From Streptomyces cyaneogriseus subsp. noncyanogenus (GTDB lineage: Bacteria > Actinomycetota > Actinomycetes > Streptomycetales > Streptomycetaceae), in contig NZ_CP010849.1 of the NCBI RefSeq assembly GCF_000931445.1, forward strand, positions 4,836,001 to 4,900,000: a stretch of 64,000 bases of DNA, in the 5' to 3' direction. The notes under the pieces were generated by a model. That model made no database searches and was not told the origin of the DNA. It worked only from the letters and a program-made list of their open reading frames with translations. The translations under genes and the position numbers were made by a program. Below, one piece after another: positions 45,762 to 54,868 of the stretch. The stretch's first letter is position 1, and each line of letters starts with the position of its first letter.

Positions 45762-46047
45762 AGTTTCAGGCGAACCCAACGTGTACGCAAAGAAAAGGAG
45801 AGATTCCCCGTGGTACGTGGCGATCCTCACGCCGCTCAGGTGTGAAGCCCTCTGGACAGATGGGCGCTCGCATCGGATGATCATCGTATAACTTCGTATA
45901 ATGTATGCTATACGAAGTTATTACGAGTTTCAGGCGAACCCAACGTGTACGCAAAGAAAAGGAGGGATTCCCCGTGGTACGTGGCGATCCTCACGCCGCT
46001 CAGGTGTGGAGCCCTCTGGACAGATGGGCGTGCGCATCGGATGATCA
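45762..46047. repeat. False tandem duplication upstream of pckA
   Basis: Positions 45762-45883 and 45926-46047 are 122-bp copies flanking the linker. They differ at four positions (for example GAGAG/GAGGG and GTGAAG/GTGGAG), which fits read-end sequencing errors better than natural divergence. The copy nearest pckA is contiguous with real sequence on its right, the other on its left. Confidence 0.88.
45884..45925. other. loxP-containing 454 paired-end linker, copy 2 (assembly artefact)
   Basis: Identical over 42 bp to the blocks at 10035 and 52939, with the loxP spacer ATGTATGC at 45901-45908. It interrupts the pckA upstream region. Confidence 0.93.
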
Positions 46048-46154
46048 AATGAGAGCGGTCGGCACCGGACGAGCGCCGAAGGGTTCACCGTGAAGCATCC
46101 GGGTCGCAGCCCCCACGGGGCCTCCAAAACAAAACCCCTCATTTAGGAGCAATC

Positions 46155-47987
46155 GTGGCGCGCGACATCGCGGCTCCCCCCGTCGTCCCCACCAAGCATC
46201 AGGAACTGATCTCGTGGGTGAACGAGATCGCGGAACTGACCCAGCCCGACAGCGTGGTCTGGTGTGACGGATCCGAGGCCGAGTACGAGCGGCTGTGCGA
46301 GGAGCTCGTCCGCAAGGGCACCTTCCGGAAGCTCGACCCGGTCAAGCGCCCCCACTCCTACTACGCCGCCTCCGACCCCACCGACGTCGCGCGCGTCGAG
46401 GACCGGACCTTCATCTGCTCCGAGAAGGAGGAGGACGCCGGTCCCACCAACCACTGGAAGGCCCCCGCCGAGATGCGGGAGATCTTCCGGGGCACCGGCG
46501 GCGAAGGCGGTCTGTTCCGCGGCTCGATGCGGGGCCGGACCATGTACGTCGTGCCCTTCTGCATGGGGCCGCTGGGCTCGCCGCTGTCCGCGATCGGCGT
46601 CGAGATCACCGACTCGGCGTACGTCGCCGTCTCCATGCGCACGATGACCCGCATGGGGCAGGCCGTCCTGGACGAGCTCGGCGACGAGGGCTTCTTCGTC
46701 AAGGCCGTCCACACCCTCGGCGCCCCGCTGGAGCCCGGCCAGGAGGACGTCCCCTGGCCCTGCAACCGGACCAAGTACATCTCCCACTTCCCCGAGACCC
46801 GGGAGATCTGGTCCTACGGCTCCGGCTACGGCGGCAACGCCCTGCTCGGCAAGAAGTGCTACGCCCTGCGCATCGCCTCCGTCATGGCCCGCGACGAGGG
46901 CTGGCTCGCCGAGCACATGCTGGTGCTCAAGCTGACCCCGCCGCAGGGCGAGCCGAAGTACGTCGCCGCCGCCTTCCCCTCCGCGTGCGGCAAGACCAAC
47001 CTCGCCATGCTGGAGCCCACCATCTCCGGCTGGACGGTCGAGACCATCGGCGACGACATCGCCTGGATGCGCTTCGGCGAGGACGGCCGCCTGTACGCCA
47101 TCAACCCCGAGGCCGGCTTCTTCGGCGTCGCGCCCGGCACGGGAGAGCACACCAACGCCAACGCGATGAAGACGCTCTGGGGCAACGCGGTCTTCACCAA
47201 CGTCGCCCTCACCGACGACGGTGACGTGTGGTGGGAGGGCATGACCGAGGAGCCGCCCGCCCACCTGACGGACTGGAAGGGCAACGACTGGACGCCGGCC
47301 TCCGAGACGCCGGCCGCCCACCCCAACGCCCGCTTCACCGTCCCCGCCTCCCAGTGCCCGATCATCGCGCCGGAGTGGGAGGACCCCAAGGGCGTGCCCA
47401 TCTCGGCGATCCTGTTCGGCGGGCGCCGCGCCACCGCCGTACCGCTGGTCACCGAGTCCTTCGACTGGAACCACGGCGTCTTCCTCGGCGCCAACGTGGC
47501 CTCCGAGAAGACGGCCGCGGCCGAGGGCAAGGTCGGCGAGCTGCGCCGCGACCCCTTCGCCATGCTGCCGTTCTGCGGCTACAACATGGGCGACTACATG
47601 GCCCACTGGATCCACGTGGCCAAGGACAAGGACCAGTCCAAGCTGCCGAAGATCTACTACGTCAACTGGTTCCGCAAGGACGGCGAGGGCCGTTTCGTCT
47701 GGCCCGGCTTCGGCGAGAACAGCCGCGTCCTGAAGTGGATCGTGGAGCGCCTGGAGGGCCGGGCCGAGGGCGTCGAGACCCCGATCGGCGTGCTGCCGAC
47801 CAAGGAGGCCCTCGACACCAGCGGGCTGGAGCTGTCCGACCGGGAACTGGACTTCCTGCTCACCGTCGACAAGGACGTGTGGCGCGAGGAGGCCGCGCTC
47901 GTCCCCGAGCACCTGAACACCTTCGGCGACCACACCCCGAAGGAGCTGTGGGACGAGTACCACGCTCTGGTGAAGCGCCTGGGCTGA
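46155..47987 (+). CDS. pckA: Phosphoenolpyruvate carboxykinase (GTP)
   Basis: The 610-residue enzyme converts oxaloacetate and GTP to PEP for gluconeogenesis. The P-loop FPSACGKTN (Cys278, Lys280) contains the reactive cysteine characteristic of the GTP class. The metal and substrate residues are in [26 protein letters not shown] and FGGRRA. The GTG at 46155 has TTAGGAG 6 nt before it. Length and motifs are complete. In streptomycetes it is the main route from the TCA cycle to sugars during growth on amino or fatty acids, which fits a window rich in such catabolism. Confidence 0.96.
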   Translation: MARDIAAPPVVPTKHQELISWVNEIAELTQPDSVVWCDGSEAEYERLCEELVRKGTFRKLDPVKRPHSYYAASDPTDVARVEDRTFICSEKEEDAGPTNHWKAPAEMREIFRGTGGEGGLFRGSMRGRTMYVVPFCMGPLGSPLSAIGVEITDSAYVAVSMRTMTRMGQAVLDELGDEGFFVKAVHTLGAPLEPGQEDVPWPCNRTKYISHFPETREIWSYGSGYGGNALLGKKCYALRIASVMARDEGWLAEHMLVLKLTPPQGEPKYVAAAFPSACGKTNLAMLEPTISGWTVETIGDDIAWMRFGEDGRLYAINPEAGFFGVAPGTGEHTNANAMKTLWGNAVFTNVALTDDGDVWWEGMTEEPPAHLTDWKGNDWTPASETPAAHPNARFTVPASQCPIIAPEWEDPKGVPISAILFGGRRATAVPLVTESFDWNHGVFLGANVASEKTAAAEGKVGELRRDPFAMLPFCGYNMGDYMAHWIHVAKDKDQSKLPKIYYVNWFRKDGEGRFVWPGFGENSRVLKWIVERLEGRAEGVETPIGVLPTKEALDTSGLELSDRELDFLLTVDKDVWREEAALVPEHLNTFGDHTPKELWDEYHALVKRLG

Positions 47988-48108
47988 ACGGCGCACCACT
48001 GCTCCGCGGCCGGTCCGACTAGCCCTGACCCGCGATGTCGTCACGAAGGCCGGCCGCGAGGGGGTCCCCTCCTGTTCCAGTAGCCGGGAGCGTGGGGGAG
48101 GACCCCGT

Positions 48109-48152
48109 ACGGGCCGGGTCCGCGCACAACGGCGTGCGGGGACCCGGCCCGT
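48109..48152 (+). terminator. Terminator after pckA
   Basis: A 13-bp perfect outer stem (ACGGGCCGGGTCC at 48109-48121, complement at 48140-48152) continues inward through CGCAC/GTGCG after one mismatch. It lies 122 bp past the pckA stop and 63 bp before a converging gene. Confidence 0.75.
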
Positions 48153-48214
48153 CGAGTCGTACGGCCCGCTCCCGGGCGGCGCGCCTCCGGCCGTGCCGCC
48201 GGGCGCGCCGGGGC

Positions 48215-49465
48215 TCACCCGGACCGCCCGGCCCCGCGCCCCCGGTCGGCCAGGACGACCAGCCCGCCGGTGACGGCGAGGGCGAACAGCGCCCCGCCGA
48301 ACACGGTGGTCCCGGTGGTCAGGCCCACCGCGTCGCTGAGGTAGCCGGCGGAGACCGGCAGCAGGCCCGCGGGGAGGTAACCGCCCACGTTGAGAGCGGC
48401 GTTGGCCTCGGCCAGCCGCCGGGCCGGCACACCCGAGTTGAGCAGGGAGACTCCGCCGAGCTGGCCCATGCCCTGCCCGGCGCCGGCCAGCAGCGCGGCG
48501 GCGGTGAGGGCGGGCGGGGACGAGGCGTGCACCGCGACGAGCAGCGCGGCCATGCCCGCGGCGGTGGCGGCGGCGCCCGCGAGCAGCACCGGGCGGTGGC
48601 CGAGCCGCCGCACCGCGAACTGCGCGCCGGCCGCGGTCAGGAACATCGCGAAAGCCAGGGCGCCGGCGACGGCCCCGCCGGTGGTGCCGAGCAGCCCGGC
48701 GAGCAGCGAGGGGCCGAGCGAGAGCACGAACGACGTCGCGGTGATGCCGGGCGCGAAGACCGCGATGCCCAGGGCGAGCCGCCGCCCGCTGCCGCGCGGC
48801 ACGCCGGGCACCCGCACCCAGGCGCCCCGGGCGGGCGCGGCCGGGCGGGGCAGGGGCATCCGCAGGACCACGGCGACGGCCGTGGCCAGCAGCACCGCCT
48901 CGACGGCGAAGACGGTGGCGGTCGGCGCGGGCAGCGTCTCGGACAGCACCCCCGCGAGCAGCGGGCCGAGGCCCGCGCCGAGGACCATGGCGCAGGAGGC
49001 GAGCAGCGCCGCCAGGCGCCCCCGGTGGGGACCGGCGACATCGGCGACGGCGGCCATGCCCGCGGAGACGACGGCTCCGACGGCGACACCGGTCAACAGC
49101 CGGGCCGCCAGCAGCGCGGCCACGCTGCCCGCGGTGGCGAAGACGAGGCAGGCGGTCAGGGCCAGCCCCAGGGCGGGCAGCAGGACCGGCTTGCGCCCCA
49201 GCCGGTCGGAGGCCACCCCGCTGACGAGCAGGGAGCCGAGCAGCCCGGCGATGTAACAGGCGAAGACCACCGTCAGCGTGCCCCGGGAGAAGCCGATCTC
49301 CCGCTGCCACAGCACATAGAGCGGGGTGGCCGCGTTCGACAGCACGAAGACGGCGGTCACCGGCCAGGCGGCCAGCCACACCCACCGGGCGGGCACCGGT
49401 GTGTCCACCGGCGGGCCGGGCCGGTGACCCGGCTTCCCCACGGACGCCGTCCTGCTTCTCGGCAT
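48215..49465 (-). CDS. MFS transporter (drug-efflux type, 12 helices)
   Basis: A 416-residue major facilitator. The signature loop 2-3 motif is GVASDRLGRKPVLLPALG. Helix 5 carries a motif-C-like glycine/proline stretch (LASCAMVLGAGLGPLLAGVLSE) seen in antiporters, so export is favoured. The ATG at 49465 is preceded by GGAGGAG. It is divergent from an ArsR-like regulator, with an inverted repeat between them. The substrate is unknown. Confidence 0.9.
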   Translation of the reverse strand: MPRSRTASVGKPGHRPGPPVDTPVPARWVWLAAWPVTAVFVLSNAATPLYVLWQREIGFSRGTLTVVFACYIAGLLGSLLVSGVASDRLGRKPVLLPALGLALTACLVFATAGSVAALLAARLLTGVAVGAVVSAGMAAVADVAGPHRGRLAALLASCAMVLGAGLGPLLAGVLSETLPAPTATVFAVEAVLLATAVAVVLRMPLPRPAAPARGAWVRVPGVPRGSGRRLALGIAVFAPGITATSFVLSLGPSLLAGLLGTTGGAVAGALAFAMFLTAAGAQFAVRRLGHRPVLLAGAAATAAGMAALLVAVHASSPPALTAAALLAGAGQGMGQLGGVSLLNSGVPARRLAEANAALNVGGYLPAGLLPVSAGYLSDAVGLTTGTTVFGGALFALAVTGGLVVLADRGRGAGRSG

Positions 49466-49516
49466 GGCTGCTCCTCCCGGCATGTCCAGTACGAGTAAAG
49501 TCGAACTTAGCATGCA

Positions 49517-49534
49517 GTACGATCAGAGTCGTAC
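49517..49534. promoter_or_regulatory. Inverted repeat operator between the MFS gene and the ArsR-like gene
   Basis: GTACGA (49517-49522) and TCGTAC (49529-49534) are perfect arms around 6 bp. A related AGTACGAGTAAAGTCG lies 32 bp upstream. The position 37 bp before the regulator start suits autorepression and control of the divergent pump. Confidence 0.6.
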
Positions 49535-49570
49535 AAGGAGCGGGACGGCGGCGGTGCGGAAGGAGCGCTC

Positions 49571-49951
49571 ATGACGGCGACGAAGGGCGGCGGGGTGGTC
49601 TTCCCGGCCGTTCCGGAACCGGACGGTCTGCCCGAGCCGCTGCCGGAGCCGGCGGTGGACGAGCTGCGCCTGGAGACGGTGCTGGGCGCCCTGAGCGACC
49701 CGCTGCGCCTGTTCATCGTGCGCAAGCTGCTGCTGGAGCGGGAGCGGTTCGACCACCCCTGCGGCTGGTTCGGCATCGACCGCCCCAAGTCGTCGCTCAC
49801 CCACCACTTCAAGGCGCTGCGCGCGGCGGGCGTCATCCGCCAGCGGCAGTACGGGCTGGAGCGCCGCAGCCACGTCCGCGCCGACGACCTCGAGGCGCGC
49901 TTTCCCGGCCTGCTCGCGCTCGTCGCCGCCTGGGAGCCGCCGCGGGGATGA
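49571..49951 (+). CDS. ArsR-like winged-helix regulator of the MFS pump
   Basis: The 126-residue protein has an ArsR winged helix (TVLGALSDPLRLFIVRKLLLE, then KSSLTHHFKALRAAGVIRQRQYGLERRSHVRADDLEARFPGLL). The helix between them (RFDHPCGWFGIDRPKSSL) holds a single cysteine, so it is not a classic metal sensor. AAGGAG precedes the ATG. It is divergent from the MFS gene and probably represses it. Confidence 0.88.
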   Translation: MTATKGGGVVFPAVPEPDGLPEPLPEPAVDELRLETVLGALSDPLRLFIVRKLLLERERFDHPCGWFGIDRPKSSLTHHFKALRAAGVIRQRQYGLERRSHVRADDLEARFPGLLALVAAWEPPRG

Positions 49952-49974
49952 GCGGCAGGGGCGGGGCGGTCGCG

Positions 49975-50029
49975 CGAAAGGCCGGGCCCCGCGCGCCGTG
50001 TCGTACGGCGTGCGGGGCCTGGCCTTTCG
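49975..50029. terminator. Long bidirectional hairpin terminator
   Basis: 25-nt arms (49975-49999 and 50005-50029, beginning CGAAAGGCC) pair with two mismatches around a 5-nt loop, between the stops of the ArsR-like gene and the converging hypothetical gene. Confidence 0.85.
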
Positions 50030-50114
50030 GGTGCCGACGGGGCTGGTGGCGCCCGGTCCGCGCGTCGCTGCGGGTGCACGCGGACCGGGGCCGTCGGGGG
50101 GAGCCCGGGAGGGC

Positions 50115-50537
50115 TCAGCGGGGCGCGAGTTCGCGCGGCTCCATGGCCGCGGCGTGCGCGTCCATCCGCTCGGCGGCGAGGATCGCGGCCGTCGTGTCGG
50201 CACGGGAGGCGGCCACGACCAGGGCGCGGCCCGCCAGGGTGTGCGCCTTGCGGTGCAGGGGCGCCAGGCGGGTCTCGTCCTGGGCGGCGGTCAGCGGTAC
50301 GCGGGCCGGCGTACGGCCTCCCCGCAACCGTGCGACCTGCTCGGCGAGCCGGTCGGCCGCGGTGTCCAGGTCGGCGGACGGTGTCAGCGCGCGGAGCTCG
50401 TCCGTGACGGCGAGCAGCGCCGCGAGATGACCCGCGAGCTGGATGTCCAGCTCTTCCTCGCGTGACCGGTGGGGGAAGTCCTGGGTACGGCCGGCCATCG
50501 TGCTGTGGACCGATGTGCCGCGGATCGGTTCGTACAT
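50115..50537 (-). CDS. Conserved hypothetical helical protein
   Basis: The 140-residue protein starts at ATG 50535-50537 behind a perfect AGGAGG. It is rich in long amphipathic helices (EEELDIQLAGHLAALLAVTDELRALTPSADLDTAADRLAEQVARLRGG and RKAHTLAGRALVVAASRADTTAAILAAERMDAHAAAM), suggesting a helical bundle or coiled-coil dimer. No membrane or catalytic motif is visible. I do not recognise the family beyond its being known in streptomycetes. Confidence 0.7.
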   Translation of the reverse strand: MYEPIRGTSVHSTMAGRTQDFPHRSREEELDIQLAGHLAALLAVTDELRALTPSADLDTAADRLAEQVARLRGGRTPARVPLTAAQDETRLAPLHRKAHTLAGRALVVAASRADTTAAILAAERMDAHAAAMEPRELAPR

Positions 50538-50637
50538 GGATGGCCTCCTGACTGCTTACAGGAAGCCATCCTACATTAGATTCCGTCTAAAGTTGAGCCG
50601 TTCACAAAACGGGACACCGTGTACACGCGGGGTGAGG

Positions 50638-51849
50638 TCAGGGCTGGCCGTAGCCCTCCAGGAAGCGCGCGATCCTGCCCACCGCGTCGCGCAGGTCCGC
50701 CACCGTCGGCAGGGTCACGACCCGGAAGTGGTCCGGCTCGGGCCAGTTGAAGCCGGTGCCGTGCACCACCATGATCTTCTCCTGGCGCAGCAGGTCCAGG
50801 ACCATCCGCCGGTCGTCCTTGATCTTGAAGACCCCGGGGTCCAGGCGCGGGAAGAGGTAGAGCGCGCCCTTGGGGCGGACGCAGCTCACGCCCGGGATCG
50901 AGGTCAGCAGCTCGTAGGCGACGTCCATCTGCTCCTTCAGCCGCCCGCCCGGCAGCACCAGATCGTTGATCGTCTGCCGTCCGCTGAGCGCCGCGACCAC
51001 GCCGTGCTGGCCCGGCATGTTGGCGCACAGGCGCATGTTGGCGAGGATCGTCAGGCCCTCGATGTAGGAGTCGGCGTGTGCGCGCGGGCCGGAGATCGAC
51101 ATCCAGCCGACCCGGTAACCGGCCACCCGGTACGCCTTCGACATGCCGTTGAAGGTGAGGGTGAGCAGATCGGGGGCGACCGCGGCGGTCGGGGTGTGCG
51201 CGGCGCCGTCGTAGAGGATCTTGTCGTAGATCTCGTCGGAGCAGACCAGCAGGTTGTGGCGGCGCGCGATGTCGGTCAGCCCGCGCAGCACCGCCTCGTC
51301 GTACACCGCGCCCGTCGGGTTGTTGGGGTTGATGACGACGATCGCCTTGGTGCGGTCGGTGACCTTGCGCTCGACGTCCGCCAGGTCGGGCATCCAGTCG
51401 GACTGCTCGTCGCAGCGGTAGTGCACCGCCGTGCCGCCCGACAGGGTGACGGCGGCCGTCCACAGCGGGTAGTCCGGGGCCGGTACGAGGACCTCGTCGC
51501 CGTCGTCGAGCAGGCCCTGCATCGCCATCACGATCAGCTCGGAGACGCCGTTGCCGATGAAGACGTGCTCGACGTCCGTCTCGATGCCGAGGGTCTGGTT
51601 GTGCATGACGACCGCGCGGCGGGCGGCCAGCAGGCCCTTGGCGTCGCCGTAGCCGTGTGCCGTGGAGACGTTGCGGAGGATGTCCTCCAGGATCTCGGGC
51701 GGGCACTCGAAGCCGAACGCCGCCGGGTTGCCGGTGTTGAGCTTGAGGATGCGGTGACCGGCCGCTTCCAGCCGCATCGCCTCCTCGAGCACCGGGCCCC
51801 GGATCTCGTAACCGACGTTGGCGAGCTTGGTCGACTGGATCACCTGCAT
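50638..51849 (-). CDS. Aminotransferase class I (AlaA/aspartate aminotransferase-like)
   Basis: The 403-residue PLP enzyme has the Schiff-base lysine in NGMSKAYRVAGYRVGW, NPNNPTGAVYD and SDEIYDKILYDG, and the carboxylate-binding arginine in PEPDHFRVVTLP. It groups with AlaA-type alanine/glutamate-pyruvate aminotransferases. The ATG at 51849 is chosen: TAAGCT on the minus strand ends 7 nt before it, a leaderless arrangement, while the longer frame upstream is GC-skew shadow. Confidence 0.9.
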   Translation of the reverse strand: MQVIQSTKLANVGYEIRGPVLEEAMRLEAAGHRILKLNTGNPAAFGFECPPEILEDILRNVSTAHGYGDAKGLLAARRAVVMHNQTLGIETDVEHVFIGNGVSELIVMAMQGLLDDGDEVLVPAPDYPLWTAAVTLSGGTAVHYRCDEQSDWMPDLADVERKVTDRTKAIVVINPNNPTGAVYDEAVLRGLTDIARRHNLLVCSDEIYDKILYDGAAHTPTAAVAPDLLTLTFNGMSKAYRVAGYRVGWMSISGPRAHADSYIEGLTILANMRLCANMPGQHGVVAALSGRQTINDLVLPGGRLKEQMDVAYELLTSIPGVSCVRPKGALYLFPRLDPGVFKIKDDRRMVLDLLRQEKIMVVHGTGFNWPEPDHFRVVTLPTVADLRDAVGRIARFLEGYGQP

Positions 51850-52100
51850 GCCCGTGAGCTTACGGGCCGCCCGTCCGCCCCGGGCCGTGTTTTCCGCCAC
51901 GCGGGACGGCCGGTTTGTCCGGTGTGCCGCCCGCACTCGCCCCGTTCGTCCCGGCCGCACCCGCCGTGACGTGGCATTGTCCGCGCGCCACCCCTGCCGG
52001 AAACGGTTCTTGTCCCCCCGCCCGCAGGCGTTAACAATGCGCATGACAAGACGGCGGCCGGAAGATCTCCGGCCGCCGACGTCTGCAGAGGGGACCCCAC

Positions 52101-53191
52101 ATGAACAAGCCTCTCCTTGCCGCGCTCGCCACCCTGGTGATCACCGGGGCCGGCGTGGCACCGGCCGTGGCCGCCGCGCCCGCGCCGTCCGCCGCGGCCG
52201 GCGACACCGCCGCCCCGGCGCGGGACACCGCCGCCGCCCCCGCCGCCCGGGCCGTCACCTTCGCCGGCACCGTCGCGCTCAGCAACTGCTCGGGCTCGGT
52301 GGTCCGCTTCCCCGCCTCCGAGGACAACGACCCGGCGCTGGTGATGTCCAACGGCCACTGTCTGGAGTCCGGCTTCCCGGCGCCCGGCGAGGTCGTCGTC
52401 GACCGGGCCTCCAGCCGCACCTTCGGTCTCCTCAACGCCTCCGGCACCCGCGTCGGCACCCTGCGCGCGAACAAGATCGCCTACGCCACCATGACCGACA
52501 CGGACGTCGCCCTCTACCAGCTCACCACCACCTACGCGCAGATCAGGAGCTCGTACGGCATCAGCGCGCTGACCCTCAACGACACCCGCCCGGCCGCGGG
52601 CACCGCCATCACCGTCGTCTCCGGCTACTGGAAGCGCACCTACGCCTGCACCATCGACGGCTTCGCGTACCGCCTGAAGGAGGGCGACTGGACCTGGAAG
52701 GACTCCATCCGCTACACCGCCGCCTGCGACACCATCGGCGGCACCTCCGGCTCGCCCGTCCTGGACACCGCCACCGGCAAGGTCGTCGCCGTCAACAACA
52801 CCGGCAACGAGGACGGCCAGCGCTGCACGGTGAACAACCCCTGCGAGGTGGACGCGAGCGGCAACGTCACCGTCCGCCAGGGCATCAACTACGCCCAGCA
52901 GACCCACCAGATACCGGCCTGCTTCGGCCTGGACAACATCGTATAACTTCGTATAATGTATGCTATACGAAGTTATTACGCACCGGCAAGGTCGTCGCCG
53001 TCAACAACACCGGCAACGAGAACGGCCAGCGCTGCACGGTGAACAACCCCAGCGAGGTGGACGCGAGCGGCAACGTCACCGTCCGCCAGGGCATCAACTC
53101 CGCCCAGCAGACCCACCAGATACCGGCCTGCTTCGGCCGGGACAACAAGCTGGACCGGAGCCGCGCCGGGTGCGTCCTGCCCAAGCCGTAG
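52101..53191 (+). CDS. Secreted trypsin-like serine protease, frame broken by an assembly artefact
   Basis: As assembled, the frame runs from ATG 52101 and stops at 52946 inside the linker. If the 209 bases 52772-52980 are removed it continues to the TAG at 53189-53191, giving 293 residues. A signal peptide (KPLLAALATLVITGAGVAPAVAAAP) and a propeptide precede the S1-like domain with His86 (SNGHCLE), Asp135 (TDVALYQL) and Ser218 (GTSGSPV). The two repeat copies differ at four codons. The first copy keeps the cysteine in NNPCEVD, giving eight mature cysteines, an even number suited to disulfides, while the second has serine; so the first copy is probably correct where they differ. The protease itself should be functional. 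Confidence 0.85.
52772..53147. repeat. False tandem duplication in the protease gene
   Basis: Positions 52772-52938 and 52981-53147 are 167-bp copies flanking the linker and differ at about four positions, all changing an amino acid (Asp/Asn, Cys/Ser, Tyr/Ser, Leu/Arg). Absence of silent differences points to read errors, not to evolution. Confidence 0.88.
52939..52980. other. loxP-containing 454 paired-end linker, copy 3 (assembly artefact)
   Basis: The same 42-bp block as at 10035 and 45884. It introduces an in-frame stop and a frameshift into the serine protease gene. Confidence 0.93.
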
Positions 53192-53245
53192 GCGCGGGCG
53201 GTACCGGGGCGGGCCGTACGGGGGCGGGCCGTACGGGGCGGGCGG

Positions 53246-54856
53246 TCACCGCGGAGTGCGGCGCACCGACCGCCCCGCCAGGACGTCCGTGCGGCGTCCG
53301 TCCTCGATCACGAACCGGCCGTCGACCAGGACGTACGGGATGCCCGTGGGAAGCGCGCGCGGCTCGGCGAAGGTGGAGCCCGCCGCGACCGTCGCCGGGT
53401 CGAAGAGGACCAGGTCGGCCCGGTGGCCCTCGCGCACCAGGCCCCGGTCCGGCAGCCGCAGCCGCGCCGCCGGACGGGAGGTGAGGTGGGCGACGCACTC
53501 CTCCAGGGACAGCACGCCCAGCTCCCGCACGTACCGGCCCAGGTAGTGCGGGAACGTGCCGTAGGCGCGCGGGTGCGGCTTGCTGCCCTGGAGGATGCCG
53601 TCCGAGCCGCCCGTGTGGACGCGGTGCCGCATGATCGCGCGGACGTTCTCCTCGTGGCCGACGTGCTGGAGGATGGTCGGCGCCAGCCGGTCGGCCAGCA
53701 GCAGGCGGCGGGCGACCGCCCACGGGGTCTCGCCCCGCAGCCGCGCCGACTCCAGCACCGTACGGCCCACGTACTCGGCCAGCGCCGGGTCGGACACGCC
53801 GGAGATCTCGATGGTCTCCCACTCCACGGGCACGCCGTGGCAGCCGTCGGAGCCGACGGCCTCCATGTGGTGCCGGATCCGCTCGGCCGTGCCGTCGTCG
53901 GCCAGCCGCCCCAGAACCGCCTCGGGCCCGCCCTCGCTCGCCCAGCTCGGCAGCAGCGCCGCGAGGGTGGTGCAGCCGGGGGTGTAGGGATAGGTGTCCA
54001 GGGTGATGTCGGCACCGGCCGCCAGGGCCTCGTCCAGCAGCGTCAGCAGCTCGGGGGCGCGGCCCTTGTTCACACCGAAGTTCATGGTGGCGTGGGCGAG
54101 GTGGAGCGGGCAGCCGGCCGCCCGGGTCAGCTCCACCATCTCCCGGTACGCCTCCAGCGCCCCGGCCCCGTAACTGCGGTGGTGGGGGCAGTAGTAGCCG
54201 CCGTAGCGCGCCACCACCCGGCACAGCTCGGTCAGTTCGGCGTCCTCGGCGTACATGCCGGGCGTGTAGGTCAGCCCCGACGACAGGCCGACCGCGCCCT
54301 GCTCCAGGCCCTGTGCGACGAGCCGCCGCATCCGGTCCAGCTCCGCCTCGGTGGCCGGGCGGTCCTCCCAGCCGACGGCGAGCGCGCGGACCGTGCCCTG
54401 CGGGACGAGGTAGGCGGCGTTGACCGCGATGCCCCGGTCCAGCCGGTCCAGGTACTCGCCCACCGAGCGCCAGTCGAAGTCGATGTCGTCACCGGGGCCG
54501 TTCCACCCGGCGATGGCGCGCCGCACCTCCTCCAGGGTGCGGTCGTCGACCGGGGCGTACGACAGCCCGTCCTGGCCGATGACCTCCAGGGTGACGCCCT
54601 GGGCGGCCTTCGCGCTGTGGTCGGGGTCGCGCAGCAGCGCCAGGTCGCTGTGGGCGTGCATGTCGATGAAGCCGGGGGAGAGGACCAGCCCCTCGGCGTC
54701 CAGCTCCCGGGTGGCCGACGGGCGCTGGCAGCCCGCCGCCGCGGCCTCCTTGACGATCGACACGATCCGGCCGCCGTCGACGACGACGTCCGCCCGGTAG
54801 GACGGGGCGCCGGAGCCGTCGACGACGTCCGCGTCCCGGATGACGAGGTCTTCCAT
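53246..54856 (-). CDS. D-aminoacylase / N-acyl-D-amino-acid deacylase
   Basis: The 536-residue amidohydrolase has the N-terminal metal motif PGFIDMHAHSD and the family segment SSGLTYTPGMYA, followed by CPHHRSYG (metal His), TLDTYPYTPG and GGSDGILQG with the catalytic aspartate. It matches D-aminoacylases, which release D-amino acids from N-acyl derivatives; dihydroorotase-like activities are less likely. It lies 12 bp downstream of the D-amino-acid deaminase gene on the same strand, so the two form an operon. Confidence 0.9.
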   Translation of the reverse strand: MEDLVIRDADVVDGSGAPSYRADVVVDGGRIVSIVKEAAAAGCQRPSATRELDAEGLVLSPGFIDMHAHSDLALLRDPDHSAKAAQGVTLEVIGQDGLSYAPVDDRTLEEVRRAIAGWNGPGDDIDFDWRSVGEYLDRLDRGIAVNAAYLVPQGTVRALAVGWEDRPATEAELDRMRRLVAQGLEQGAVGLSSGLTYTPGMYAEDAELTELCRVVARYGGYYCPHHRSYGAGALEAYREMVELTRAAGCPLHLAHATMNFGVNKGRAPELLTLLDEALAAGADITLDTYPYTPGCTTLAALLPSWASEGGPEAVLGRLADDGTAERIRHHMEAVGSDGCHGVPVEWETIEISGVSDPALAEYVGRTVLESARLRGETPWAVARRLLLADRLAPTILQHVGHEENVRAIMRHRVHTGGSDGILQGSKPHPRAYGTFPHYLGRYVRELGVLSLEECVAHLTSRPAARLRLPDRGLVREGHRADLVLFDPATVAAGSTFAEPRALPTGIPYVLVDGRFVIEDGRRTDVLAGRSVRRTPR

Positions 54857-54868
54857 GACCGGCTCCCC

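Larger units (their letters stand above)
45587..46154. other. pckA upstream region, inflated by an assembly artefact
   Basis: No gene was found in these 568 bp. The divergent promoters of the hemolysin III gene and pckA lie here. 164 of the bases (one 122-bp repeat copy and the 42-bp linker) are artefactual, so the true interval is about 404 bp. The part just before pckA (46048-46140) is comparatively AT-rich and probably holds its promoter or leader. Confidence 0.7.

Noticed and set aside
45571-45891. 106-codon frame between the hemolysin III gene and pckA
   Set aside because: It runs into the linker artefact, lacks a ribosome-binding site and has no codon bias.
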